Source: Trogon surrucura
Taxonomy: Eukaryota; Chordata; Aves; Trogoniformes; Trogonidae
NCBI GenBank assembly: GCA_020746105.1
Contig: CM036621.1
Coordinates: 52,424,264-52,488,263 of the forward strand
Length of the DNA: 64,000 bases
Direction of reading: 5' to 3'
Shown: positions 26,141-38,331 of the stretch, piece after piece
Position numbering within the stretch: position 1 is the stretch's first letter
Layout: every line of letters begins with the position of its first letter
Translations under genes and position numbers: made by a program
The notes under the pieces: model-generated
The model's database searches: none
Told to the model about the DNA's origin: nothing
The model's input: the letters and a program-made list of their open reading frames with translations, nothing else

Positions 26141-27679
26141 GACGTGACTTTTTTTAGAGGTGACACTTTGGGATTTAGCTAACATAGTGTTGGAACAGTC
26201 ACAGACAATCTAACTTCCTTGGAATATATTAGTTTATGTTGCTGCTATAAAAGATCCAAATTAAATTCCCCACAGGGATTTTTAACTGTCACATGGAAGT
26301 GTACAAAGTATTTTATTTTTTCTAACAAGGTGGACTACAATAATGACTGCTGGATTTCATTTTGATAATGACAGATGTTACAAAATAGGAATTCTTAATG
26401 AGATTTGGGTGTTGTTATCCCAATTCCATATACTTACATATTTTCAAATTTGATAGTAGTAAAACTATTTCCTTCATTATAAGATACTGCTTTTCTTCTT
26501 ATTTTAGATAAATTTTCTATGTCGCATCAGATTCTCTCTATAAGTTGTTCTAACTCAGCCTTTTACTTGAAGCATTGTAAAAATCTTTAACTTCTTGCAG
26601 TAATATATAATCCTAATACATGGAGAAGCAGACAATTATAAGATCAGAAGACGGGAATTTATACAAATCTCTCTCTAGGTACAATTTGTTCTCACTCTGT
26701 CACTATTTTATGTGTGCTTGTAGAAGCACAGTTGAATAAGATGACAAAGCACTCTATTTTGATAAAACAATGGATAAAAGCACTTACTTTTTTGACTTAG
26801 AAGTGTGATTTCCTTTTTTGAGAAAGTAGAACGCCTACACGATGTAGGACAGATGACAATTTTTAAGAGATGAATACAGACAAGATTCAATAAAACAAAT
26901 AAATGAATTTACATTCTGATTGTACTTAGAAATACAATGAAGGATCTAGGTATCAAGAAGTTCATTTATTTTTTATAACCAAATTCTTATAAAACCTTAT
27001 CCTTTAACTTTTTCCTTTTATCCTTGCCCGTTTCCATCTCTTTTGCTAGAATTAACATACGCTAGTTTACCAGGTTTGTAAGAAATTCTATTCATGTCAT
27101 AAATTTACAAGACAACTGAAATCGGCAGCCTGTCTGAATGCTCCCCAAAATATTTAGAATTTCATAAAGTAAATGTTGAAGATTCTGTGTGGTTTTAAAT
27201 TGAAATATATTCTTTGTGATCTACAGAATCTAATTTGCCCAGTCCCACCCAAACTGTGATATCTCTGTCAGCAGAACACGGTAGACTTCTAACTCTGGTC
27301 CACCAAGAAAACAGCTGGGTCTGAGTGACCTCAGGGACACAGATGTCACTCATGAGATGTATTGAGTTGCACTCAGATATAAAAGTGAGAACGTTCACTT
27401 TCGCCTGCACATAGTTGATATACAGGGACAAGAAATCAATCTTTCTAAAGACCTTTATATATGCTCTGAACTGTGAACTCACATCACCTCTTTTTGAGTT
27501 TATAAATCTCTATATGAATAATGCTATAAGCCTGCTTACCTCCTGAAAGGCTAACAGCAACAAATTTTTAAAAACAATTGCAGAATTCTACTCATGTCCT
27601 CAAGTGCAATTTTCACTACATGGTACCTACCGTACCCAATACAGAGAGTAGAAAAGGAGATCACAAACTAGTGGCAGCT
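26141..27679. other. Intergenic DNA, no gene seen
   Basis: The sequence is AT-rich with no recognisable gene, repeat family or RNA. The 95-codon frame at 27195-27482 (-) has no domain that I recognise. Confidence 0.55.
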
Positions 27680-28470
27680 ACTTGAGTAGTTCTCTGAATT
27701 ATTAAATTAGATCTATGGAAGCCATTTAGAATGACTCATTAAGCCAATTAACACCAATTAATGGAAGGGGGGAACTAGTGGATAAATAAGAATTGTTAGA
27801 ACAACAGATATTTTTTTTTGAGCAACCTAGAAGGGAAGTGTTATTTGAAAGTCTCAGGATGGACTTTCAAAAATTGATGTGACAGAAAATTAACAAGCAT
27901 TATTAAAAGAAAAATCTCATTACATAAAATGTGTATATAACAATGTAGTAAATAAAGAATGCTATTACATTGGAACAGGCCCTAAAATACAGCAGCCATA
28001 GATCAAAGCTACAGGTATATCACAGCACTAGCTCTGTTCAGGATTTAATACCAGTGCTTAGGCACAGCAGATTAAAACATAGCCCCTAGTGAATAAATCC
28101 GCTGCATGCAAATGGAATTACTGTTACTGGAGGATGCTTCACTTTGCGTTTTCTTATTTGTGTTTTCCCATGTAGTTTCAGCATTGTCTTACCATAGTGT
28201 TTATTACATTTTAATTGATTAAAAAAAATAAACTTCACACACAAAAAAAATCAGAATGTATCTTTACACACTTAATGAGATTTTCTAAACTACTTTAATC
28301 TCCTTTATCAATTTAAATGTGAACTGGCTGAAATTAGTCATTTTATGGTGTGCTGGAATTAAATTAATGATGATTATACAGTGATGTAAAATTAATGCAT
28401 TTTAATCAGCTATTATTAGTGCATCTATCTGCATGCAGTTATTTTTCTCAAGTATTAAATGCAAAATAAA
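27680..28470. promoter_or_regulatory. Candidate enhancer cluster: octamer and homeodomain motifs
   Basis: Three motif-dense patches lie close together. At about 27735-27763 CCAATTAAC and CCAATTAATGG are in tandem. At 28106-28113 an exact octamer ATGCAAAT lies next to GGAATTAC. At about 28310-28470 there is a dense series of AATTAAATTAATGATGATTA, AAATTAATGCATTTTAATC, CTATTATTAG and CTGCATGCAG. There are no long open frames. This arrangement resembles the POU/homeodomain site clusters of vertebrate developmental enhancers in gene deserts. Evolutionary conservation is not testable here. Confidence 0.35.
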
Positions 28471-30715
28471 GATGTAGCAGGTGAAACTTTTGCAAATAAC
28501 AATAGTGAATATTACAGAATATACTTCTAATTTTTGAAAACTTCATTACTATAGCACCTTATTTTTTCTATATATAAATAATTATTTTAGGAGAATCTAG
28601 GAAGAGAATCATGACGTTGTGGAGCCCCATTCTTACAGAAACGAGATAAGTGGAATTCACATTATGCAAAGCTCCTTAACCAGTAAAGTATGCTAGAAGT
28701 GCCTAAAATGTCTTGTAGATACCTGAACTTAGATACTAATACTGAATTATTTCACTATTGGTCTGGAGCTCTCTGAAGGCAATCCCCACTTTTCAAACCA
28801 TATGATCTTTATTTGATAAGGAGGAAGAAAAAGGAATAGAGCCCATGCTCAAATCACTTTGCTTAGTTGGTTAAGAAATTAAATAGCACTAAGTATGTTT
28901 TCTTGGTATATTTGTGAAGACTGCCTCAACTGGTACACAGATTGTGAATTTGACACAGTTTTGGGACCAGGCTGCATTCCCTGTTCAATTGTTTGGCAAC
29001 GGTCTGACAGCACAGAGCAGAGAGAAAGCCATTTTTTTCAGGGCTAGAGAAATGCTCAGAACGCCAGAGTGACTATTGTTTCAGAAAAAAAAAAAGGCCT
29101 GGGGGAAAAAAAACACACCATGGACATTCCTGCTCTGTAGTAATTTCACTCATGCCACTGAAACAAGGGGAGAGCAGAAAAGGGAAGATGCATCTGAATG
29201 AGTGGGACTGTTGAAACCTGGGAGAAGCTGAGCCCTGCACCCTCCAGGTAATGAACACCAAAGTGCTTCTCCTGCTTGGGAAGCCCTGGGGCCAGCACAG
29301 GATCAGGCTCCTCTGCTTCACTGGAGACACCAAGACAGGTCACCAAGATGAATTATTGCTGGTGGCTCCTGAGACACAACACTGGTAATGTTATCAACTG
29401 TTTTGGTAAGGTTATAAACTGGTTAAGCCAGGAATCTCTTCTATCATCCTCAGTAAAAAAGAGTTAACACTCTCATTTGAAGATAAGAAGTATATTCTGT
29501 CAAGGACGATATACTTTATTGTGTGTTCCTTTAACAGCCAACAGCATTCATCAAGATTTTTCAAACAACAAATTTGTTTGTATTAAAACACAGATTTTTC
29601 TGAAAAGCCACTTTAGAAATGTATTAATAATTCCTCTTACTACAGTTGTTATTTAAATATCCACATGTACTCTTCAATTGTAAATATAAAGTTTCAGAAA
29701 CTGCATTTATCTTCTATTATTTTTCACATAGAAAACAGAGGCAATTTTGCAGCCTTTCCCCCTCCAGTTTAAATGGGTTAAGAATCATATTCTCTAATAC
29801 TGTGATATCTTTCCCTTTCTCTCTTTCCATAAAAAGTATGATGTGACCAATGGCAGATGTGATCTCAGTTGAAAGCTAACTCTTCCCTAGGGTACCATAA
29901 CTTCCCTCTGGCTTATTTATAAAATGGAAAATGTGCTCAGAAACTGTACAAATGCAACATACTTAACCTCTTGCTCTTCTTCTCCCTCCCTCTCTCCCCC
30001 TCAAAACTTGATCATGGGCAACTGTTCAACATATTTTTTGAACTACCACCATTTTTCTGAGAATAGTGAAGCCTTTATTCCCTCTTAGAAATAATATTTT
30101 ATGATTTGTCAACTATTCTATTGGCTTTAAGAGGGGAACTTTTATTTGTTCACTTCAGAAAAAACTTCCAACAGATAAACACTGAGGTTAACGAGCTGCT
30201 ATTTAAGTACAGCTGTATTAACAAAGGGTTTGTTCAAACCTCGACAAGGCCCTGGTTCTGATAAAATACCATATTTGCATGTTTGTTGTTATGTTTCACC
30301 ATATGTCATTGCCTGCAATGACATTGAGTGATACAACTGTCATATTAGTTGATATGGTTACTATCTTAATAGATTGAACAAATAAAATCCGATATCCTTA
30401 AATTGAATATAGGTATTTTTGCAATATGGTATTTTGCAGGGCTATACACTGCTTACAAATATAGCCACTGTCATAAAATTAACTAAAAATCCTAGAGAGA
30501 CCATTTATATAAACACCATAATACTGTCTCCGACAAATCAAGTGAAACAGGTAAGGCAACTTTTTAAAACAGATTTCAGTGTCTGAGGAGAACATGTTTT
30601 GTAATTTATGTGGCTGTAAAAACAACAAATAATGCATTTTACTACTTGAAAAATCAATTTCTTGAAATTCTAAATTTATTTTTTATGATTAACATATTTG
30701 AATATTAAATTCTCA
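28471..30715. other. Intergenic DNA, no gene seen
   Basis: The flanks are AT-rich, with a modestly GC-richer stretch at about 29090-29350 that carries overlapping short frames on both strands but no recognisable protein. Nothing else can be named. Confidence 0.5.
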
Positions 30716-31845
30716 GTTGACAAGGGAAGAGCAACTGATGTCATCTACCTGGAATTGTGCAAGGCCTTCAACACTGTCCCACATAACATCCTGGTCTCCA
30801 AGTTGGAAAGACACAGATTTGATAGCTGGACCACTCGGTGGATAAGGAATTGGCTGGAAGATCACACTCAAACAGTTGTGGTCAATGGCTCAATGTCCAA
30901 ATGGGGACCAGTGACAACTGGTGTCCCTCAGGGGTCACTACTGGGACCGGTACTATTTAACATCTTTGTCTGTGACATGGACAGCGGCATTGAGTGCACC
31001 CTCGGCAAGTTTGCCGATGACACCAAGATGTGTGGTGTAGTCGACATGCTGGAGGGTAGGGATCCCATCCAGAAGGACCTTGACAGGCTTGAGAGGTGGG
31101 CCCATACCAGCCTCATGAAGTTCAACAAGGCCAGGTGTAAGGCCCTGCACCTGGGTTGAGGCAATCCCAAGCACAGATACAGGCTGGGCAATGAGTAGAT
31201 TGAGAGCAGCCCTGGGGAGAAGGATTTGGGCGTGTTGGTGGATGGTAAGATCAACATGAACCAACAGTGAGTGCTTGTGACCCAGAAAGCCAACCATAGC
31301 CTGGATGCATCAAGAGATGGGTGACCAGCAGGTCATGGGAAGTGATCCTGCCCCTCTACTCTGCCCTTGTGAGACTCCACCTGGAGTACTGTGTCCAGCT
31401 CTGGAATCCCCAACACAAGAATGACACTGAGCTGTTGAAGTGAGTCCAGAGGAGGGCTACCAAGATGGTCAGAGGGCTAGAGCACCTCTCCTATGAGGAC
31501 AGGTTAAGAGAGTTAGGCTTGTTCAGCCTGGAAAAGAGAAGGCTCCAGGTAGACCTTATAGCGGCCTTCTAGTACCTGAAGGGGGCCTACAAGAGGGCTG
31601 GGGAGGAACTTTTTACAAGGGCCTGTAGTGATAGGACAAGGGGTAATGGGTTGAAGCTGGGAAAGCGTAGGTTTAGACTAGGCATAAGGAAGAAGTTCTT
31701 TACCCTGAGGGTGGCGAGGCACTGGAACAGGTTGCCCAGGGAGGACGTGGATGCTCCGTCCCTGGAAATGTTCAAGGCCAGGCTGGATGGAGCATTGAGC
31801 AACGTGATCTGGCGGGAGATGTCCCTGCCATGGCAGGGCAGTTGA
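30716..31845 (+). pseudogene. CR1 ORF2 fragment (reverse transcriptase C-terminal half)
   Basis: The open part (frame of 30698-31159) starts at RT motif A and keeps the motifs G-V-P-Q-G-S and F-A-D-D. Motif A reads Y-L-E-L-C-K-A-F-N where CR1 normally has Y-L-D-...-A-F-D, so the first catalytic Asp is Glu. The frame stops with TGA at 31157-31159, after C-K-A-L-H-L-G. Recognisable CR1 protein continues past it with further stops near 31197 and 31267 and at least one frame change. The final segment (about 31650-31845) is read in a different frame and holds the conserved H-W-N-R-L-P-R-E motif near the C-terminus. It cannot encode an active enzyme. Confidence 0.93.
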
Positions 31846-31899
31846 AACTAGGTGAGCTTTGAGGTCCCTTCCAACCCAAATCATTCTACAATTCTATAC
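30716..31899 (+). mobile_element. CR1 LINE, 5'-truncated, decayed
   Basis: Homology to CR1 ORF2 begins within the reverse-transcriptase domain at about 30716 and runs to the 3' terminus. The 3' end reads AGGTCCCTTCCAACC..., then ATTCTACA and ATTCTATA (about 31884-31899), a decayed ATTCTRTG tail. About 1.2 kb of an element that is several kb when complete remains, which is the usual outcome of aborted target-primed reverse transcription. Stops and frame changes show it is an old pseudo-element. Its tail differs from that of the 60.7-kb copy, so it belongs to another CR1 subfamily. Confidence 0.95.
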
Positions 31900-32706
31900 C
31901 AAAATACACGGAATATAAAAATACAAGGTTTGTTTAGGAAATGCAGAAATACTTCTCTCACTGTGTGAATAAAAAACTTAGTTAAATAGCAATTATTTGT
32001 TTTCCTTATTTTGTATATTAATCTGTGGAATTTGTCACCAAAAGTTGTTTTGGTTGCCAGAAGCATAAGTTAAGGAGAATCCATCAGGGCTATCAACATA
32101 CGCAAACTAGTGCAAGAAATCCCAGATGAGAGGCTGTATCTACTAAGCTCATACTTATCCTGACATTATTTCCCATCCCCAGTATCAATTACAGTCCAGT
32201 GTTGAAGAAGGTGTAACTCATAATTAAGAGCTTCATCATCTACACTACCTCCATTTCTCTGTTCTTAATACTAATTGACAAAAAAAAAAAAGAAGAGAGA
32301 AAGTGACATGAATTAAAACAGAGAGCTCCTACCTACCTCTGAAAAACAAAGGCAGCAAAAAGAATTATTTAATGTCCATAAGATTCCCTTTTTGTGGTAA
32401 GAATATTTTCAAGCATAAAGATCATCCTGTACTTTAAATTAGACACTAATTTTTCTGTAAAAATTATTTAATAGAAGATGAACATCAATGCACATCAATG
32501 TTACTAAATTTGCAGAGCTCACCTTGAACTAATTTTTTACACACAGTACCCACCTTTGTCTGTATTAAACATTAATCATAGTAGTAAGCCAGTATGTTTG
32601 ACAATAAACACATGCCTAAATATCTACATTTCTATGCAAATTGCTTTTTCTCCAGTGCTACACAATCTTTCTTAATAATTTTCACTTTTTGATTTATCGA
32701 AACAGA

Positions 32707-32856
32707 AGCGAAACCACACCTTCCAGCAGTTCTGCTGGTAGCAAGGCAGCCTCCAGTATGCAAACCTCAGAAGCATCTGGTAAAAACATGGCAGTAGGAG
32801 AGCTAAGTAAAGAGAACTGCTTTGGGACAGATAAAAATAATCAGGAATTGCAATAA
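32707..32856 (+). other. Weak candidate terminal exon
   Basis: A pyrimidine/T-rich stretch free of AG dinucleotides (about 32655-32704) ends in CAG at 32704-32706, as a splice acceptor would. The following frame stays open for 49 codons and is Ser/Thr-rich (T-T-P-S-S-S-S-A-G-S-K early on) with acidic and polar residues, ending in N-N-Q-E-L-Q and a stop at 32854-32856 that overlaps an AATAAA hexamer (32852-32857). I recognise no protein family. Chance is a fair alternative, because short open frames are common and no partner exon is visible in the window. Confidence 0.15.
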
Positions 32857-33616
32857 AACCTCATGAAATTATGATTATTTTTTTTTATATAGGTTGACCA
32901 AACAACTTTTATTTTCTCTCAGACTTGTTTGGAGGAGGTTTCATATGGGTTTTTTGTCTGCTTTCACTTATCTGATACCCATGATGAATACACGGAACGA
33001 AATAAGAGCAACCGCTATGTGACGCTATCTGTTGACTGTTTACTTTGCAAACAAACCATAAGTACATCACAACAAACTTTTATCAGGGCCAGAACATAAT
33101 TTCATTCAATTGTTAAATTCAATAATAATACAAGAGTATAATAAATCTCATCCTCTTTTTTTACATGTGCAGATGCAATTAATTCAGAAAACCAGCCAGA
33201 CTTTTGAATGTTTTCAACTCACGTTACCAGAGCCATCACCTCAAATTCCAAATCACAGTAAATTCTGTTAACACCTCCTTTCCATATGGACCCACGTAAA
33301 TCTGTTAACTCAAGTGAAAGAATTTCAGAATCACGGTTTTTAGCTCCACTTAGCCATCTCAGCCAGTTGCCCTTGTTTCAACAGGGAGATGCAACTTTGG
33401 AAGATAGAAATTAATTGACCTAAGTGGTGTGAAAGACAAACTATAAACGGAAATACTTTTTGAAAGATTCACCAGGAAACTCATTTAACTAGAGGAGGAA
33501 TTGTTTCATGTTTTCCCAATTGAAAAGAGGAACAACACAGAACCAAGAGCTAAGTGTCAAATATATTTAAGACTGTACAAAATCCTGGCTTTGAAGAAGA
33601 GTAAATGCTGCAGATG

Positions 33617-33660
33617 CTCCCCTGAGGTCCCTTCTGACCCAACATACATGATGATCTAAG
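33617..33660 (+). mobile_element. Possible degraded CR1 3' tail
   Basis: CTCCCCTGAGGTCCCTTC followed by TGACCCAACATA and ATGATGATCTAAG resembles the CR1 terminus (GAGGTCCCTTCCAACC...ATTCTATGATTCT). It is short and diverged, so the call is tentative. Confidence 0.45.
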
Positions 33661-35882
33661 TTTTGTGTCAAGAGATTCCCTTTGGAGCATGTAATGAGAA
33701 AAGGAAGAGCTAGGAGTCACAGTCATGACTCTATAAGTTGTTAAGGGATGGAAAGTTTGGAGGTGATAGAAAGGCAAAATAATTAGTTTACACAGTTCAA
33801 TGTCCAAATAACATGTCAGATGAAAGGAGCTTTCAAACCTCTCTTTCCTCATTGGCTTTGATTCCTTTAGCAGTTCATAGAGAGACTTACAAGGAGAACT
33901 CTATATCTATTGACAGCTGAGATTTGACTTATTAAGGTGAACTGAAATGAAATGCCCTTGTTTCCTGCACCAGTGAACACCCCAAATGTGGCATCTCTTT
34001 TATTAGTGATGAAACTACTGTTTTATTCTCTCCATTCTATAGTTTCCTGAATGTTCAACATAGCAATTTCAATGGCAGCCAAGGATACCGAATATATTGT
34101 ATTTCAGAGACAAATCTTTCATTGTTATTGTTCACTAGTATTTCTACCCTGGAAAATTAGAATGCCACAACCCATTCTAAAATTGATAAAACGCCAATTA
34201 TAATATGGATGTGTGCTGCTGCATGCTTATTAATCTCGTCTGCAATAGTGGCATATAGGAAGGTATAGGAAAAAGTAAAAAAAAAATCATAGGACATTCA
34301 TTAATCTAGCAACAAAATTAATTAGAAATTTGTAATCTAGAAAGGCAGAACTGTTCTAATCCTATTGTCTCCCTTGAAAAAAAACTTTTCTATGAAAGTA
34401 TTTTCTTTGCTACTGAATCACCACAAAATTTGCCACTGTATCTGTAGTTTGAATTAATTGTGAGTGCCTTTGTATCAATCTATTCTGTTGCATCGCCAAA
34501 ACTTTCAATATTTTTTTTTGACTAGTGGATATTTTTTGTATATCTGACTCATGCAAAAAAACTCCACATTTATTTATTCACTTTATCTTGCCAAAGTCAG
34601 AACAGATAAAGAATACAATTTTCAAGGGATTGTCTAACATTGGAGGGGGAGAAAAGAAAAAAAAATTATGGTTATGTAATTAGAAAAAAAAAAAAGCGTA
34701 TTTGGAAACTGTAGAAGGCAGTGATGAGGACAGCAAACTCTATATTCTGCTGTATAGTTAGGCACTGTAATTATAACTGTATTGTCAGTGTTTAGTAAGA
34801 TTTTCTATGTCATTCTAGTCCGTAAAACTGCCTTTGATTTTATCACTTCCGATTGACTGAAACTATTTTCTGACTTCTTCAAAGTAGCTCTTCTATGTTC
34901 TTCTGATTATATATGCTAGACACATGTTTTCAATAATTAGGGATTTTAGGGGAAAAAGGGCAAGAATCCATCCAAGAATTCCAAATCCCCTTCTTTAGTG
35001 CTTAGTGACATCCAAAGGTAATTTTAAATGAGAATTCCAGGTACAGTATTTTATATGCTCAATATTAATGCAATTTGTACTACCCACCATCATATGTTGT
35101 GTGTACAGGAAATACACTGGTTTTGGAGCCTATGTCCATCGATAAATTGCACAGTTCTGTCTGAAACAAATTTACCACATTTGACTATCATCTGCTAATC
35201 CAGTAGGCCCAGAATTTATTGTAAAATGTCATGTCTCCGAGCAACTTCAAACAGTGCCCATTTTCCAAAATCAGCAAGTCTGAGATATTTTACTATTTCC
35301 CTTCACATTACTCTAACATTCTCTGCTCTCCAAAACACAAAAAGAATTCAGAAAAACAAAGAAAACATAAAACTGATAAGAGAATGGATTTGGTCTTATA
35401 TCAGTGACAGATTTGACATAAATAAACATTTGATTAATTTGGCAACCTCTAAAAATGTTGCTGGTCTTCCCTTAGTGGTCTGAAATTTACCTTTAGGTTT
35501 TTAAATCTTTTCTCTGGGGACTTTCAAAATGTTACATTCATGAAAAGAAGAGTGAGTGTAAGGCATTTATTAAAGTGTGATATATTTGTTATTTCAAATT
35601 ATTCCTGTTTCTTTTTTTTTTTAACCTATCATCTCTTAGCAAAAAAATAAATGTATAACAGGCATGGTCAAGTGCAGAAACAATAACTAGAATCAATTTT
35701 CAGGAAGTTAGCATTTTCATTCTTCATATTTCAGCTTGACAGCAGTTTAAAGGAAACATTATAACAAGACAGACACTGTAATCAAAGAAAATACCCTTTT
35801 ACATTTTTATCATTTCTGTCCTTCATGAAACGTACATGTGATCCTTCTGAGAGTCCCAAAGGGGATTTCTAACTGACACAGC

Positions 35883-35913
35883 TTTAAAGAGCAATCAGGT
35901 ATTGCTCTTTAAA
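35883..35913. repeat. Perfect 13-bp inverted repeat with 5-nt loop
   Basis: TTTAAAGAGCAAT (35883-35895), spacer CAGGT, then ATTGCTCTTTAAA (35901-35913) are exact reverse complements. The outer six bases of each arm (TTTAAA) are themselves palindromic. No adjacent gene or element end explains it. Confidence 0.9.
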
Positions 35914-36562
35914 AGGAGGCTTTAACATAATCAAAAGCAGGGCAGACTGCCTGTTTTCCTGGCAATCCGAAATGGACAATGTTCCATCACACACTCCTCT
36001 CAGTTTAAATTCATACGGACTTAAATAAAAGTCTTGGTCATGCAACTTCAGGGACTGCATCTTGTTTGAAAATGGCAAGCAGTCACTCACTCCAGAGAGA
36101 CTGGATCAAAGAAAATGAGATAAAAGATCCAGCCAATTACACTGCTGCTCTTTCTAGCTGTTCAATAAATCAGCAGCTCAGTATGTGTGATATTTCAGGA
36201 ATCTCTCTTTCAAACTATTTGTAAGAATTCATCCCCATTTAGTCCATATCTTGCAAGCCATTGAATCAGTGGCTGTTGAAAACATAATCCACCATGGCAG
36301 TAAAACACAGTTAAATTACACATAAGGGACTCAGCCAAAATAAAGCATATTTTTACTGGAAAAAGACTATGTATAATGACTTGATAAATGTAGTGATTTT
36401 GTAGCTATTTTCATTTATTGGTAAAATATTTTGATTTTATTGTAAGTGATAAGTATCCTAAATTCATTCAAGCAGAAATTAAGACTATATGTTAGTCCTT
36501 TCAGTCGGTCAAAACCAGGAGTTTTAGGCTTGATCTGCAACGACTAAAATGCAGAAAGGAGG

Positions 36563-37137
36563 TCACAGAGTCATGAAATCATAGAATTGTTTAGGTTGGA
36601 GAAAGACTTTAAGATCATTGAGTCCAACTGTTAACCTCACAATGGCAGATCCACCACTAAACCGTGTCCTTGAGCACCGCATCTACACATCTTCTAAATA
36701 TCTCCAAGGATGGTGTCTCAACCATTTCCCTGGGCAGCCTGTTCAAATGCTTGACCAATCTTTCAGTGAAGAAAGCTTCCTAATATCCAACCCGAACCTC
36801 CCTTGGTGCAAGTTAAGGCCATTTCCTCTTGTCCTATTGTTTGTTGCTTGGGACAAGAGACTGACCCCCATCTTGCTACAGTCTCCTTCCAGGTATCTGT
36901 AGAGAGTGCTAAGGTCTCCCCTCAGCCACCTTCTCTTCAGACTAAACAACCCCAGTTCCCTCAGCTGCTCCTCATAGGATTTGTCTGCTAGATCCTTCAC
37001 CAGCTTCATTGCCCTTCTCTGGACACACTCCAGCATCTCAATGACTTTCTTGTCGTGAGGGGCCAAAAACTGAACACGATGTTCAAGTATGGTGGGACAA
37101 TCACTGCCCTGATCCTACTGGCCACGCTATTTCTGAT
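36563..37137 (-). mobile_element. CR1 LINE 3' fragment
   Basis: On the - strand this is the last part of CR1 ORF2 plus the 3' terminus. The tail (CACAGAGTCATGAAATCATAGAAT on +) is a decayed double ATTCTATG unit. The coding part still reads [12 protein letters not shown] and R-T-R-G-N-G, typical of the CR1 ORF2 C-terminus. The open stretch 36743-37066 is a remnant, not a gene. At about 37075-37100 part of the usual sequence around the CTCACCAGTGC block appears deleted. It shares a subfamily with the copy at 43861. Confidence 0.93.
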
Positions 37138-38315
37138 ATTTTCCATGCAGCCAGCAGCTCCAATGTCACATTCACAATTAACTTTTTTTTTCCCAAGAGC
37201 TGTTTGAAAATGTAGTCCACATACTTTTTAGGGTGTATTTTCCAGGTATTATATAACATTAAGAATTTTTCTCTTAGGACTCTTGGGTTTTGATGTAAGC
37301 CTTGACCGACTGTTAAGTGGAGATTCCACCAACATTGCCATAAGCAATAAGAGTATTAACTTAAGCACTTCTCCATAACAAAGAAAAAAATCAACAATAT
37401 AATTATAAAGAAAAGGGTTTGTTGACAAGAACGTTTTAGAAACCCTCACCATCCCCATTTGTACCTTCTAGGTCCTTGACATTGCCCTACTGTTTTGACA
37501 TCCATTCAACACACTAGTTTCAAAAATCTTCCTTGACTGATTTTTCCATTTAGCACAACAGCACATAAGACCATAACCTGAGTAGGTAGATAACTTCTCA
37601 AAATAATTGTTTCGCACTGAACTCTCATAAACTGTTCTTACAACTCTTTTTTTTTTTTTGAGAAGTGTTTACTTTAAAACATGTCTTCCCTCCAAATTCT
37701 TGCAAGAACATTAGGTGAAAATGGCACTACTACCTTTCATCATTACATTCAACAAGAGATCTAGTTGTAATAGAGACATTTTACTTCCTCTGACTTTCTC
37801 ATAAAATAGTATTTATGGAGCTTATGCACACAGTGCAGTTGCTTTTTCCATTCATGTTCTTATATCATCTGCAACATTACAGTTTCTGAATACTTAACAT
37901 ACTGAAAACATACAACAAAAGTTTAGTGTACCTACAAAGAGAAAAAAAAAGATCATTTATTCACCACAAAATTAAATTCATGACTGTCTTTTATTAACTG
38001 CTTCTAGCAATTCCTTATTGCAATTGAGCCATTGCACAAAATCTTCTACTTCAACAGACAAGAAAATTCCAGTTTTTTAATTATAATCCTTGTTTGCCTG
38101 AATCTTTTTGGACAGTGCTAATGACAAAGTTTATCCTCATTCCAGAATAGCACCTTACAACAGGGTATAGCAATTTATGGAAAACTGACTGAAAAAGGAA
38201 GCTTAGTAAAAGCCTGAAGAAATTTTCTGTTCCACTTTGACTGTTTCTTGCTTTATGGTTCTTTACTGGTGCTTATTTCCAGCCTCTCTGTGTAGTAAAA
38301 CCCGAATAAGTTTGA

Positions 38316-38331
38316 GTGTGTGTGTGTGTGT
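38316..38331 (+). repeat. (GT)8 microsatellite
   Basis: Eight uninterrupted GT dinucleotides. A short 10-bp direct repeat (ACTACCAAAT/ACTACCAATC) follows at about 38353-38372. Confidence 0.9.

Larger units (their letters stand above)
31900..36562. other. Intergenic DNA with minor relics
   Basis: The sequence is AT-rich. It holds a weak exon candidate (32707-32856), a degraded CR1 tail (33617-33660) and a perfect hairpin (35883-35913), each listed separately. Nothing else is recognisable. A/T homopolymers lie near 32280, 34275, 34660-34695 and 35610. Confidence 0.55.

Noticed and set aside
28201..28260. A-rich stretches followed by short T-rich words, considered as replication-origin or matrix-attachment signals
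   Set aside because: Such AT tracts are common across the window and nothing specific distinguishes these.
30928..31297. Two overlapping - strand frames of 114-121 codons
   Set aside because: They are antisense to the 30716 CR1 reverse-transcriptase remnant.
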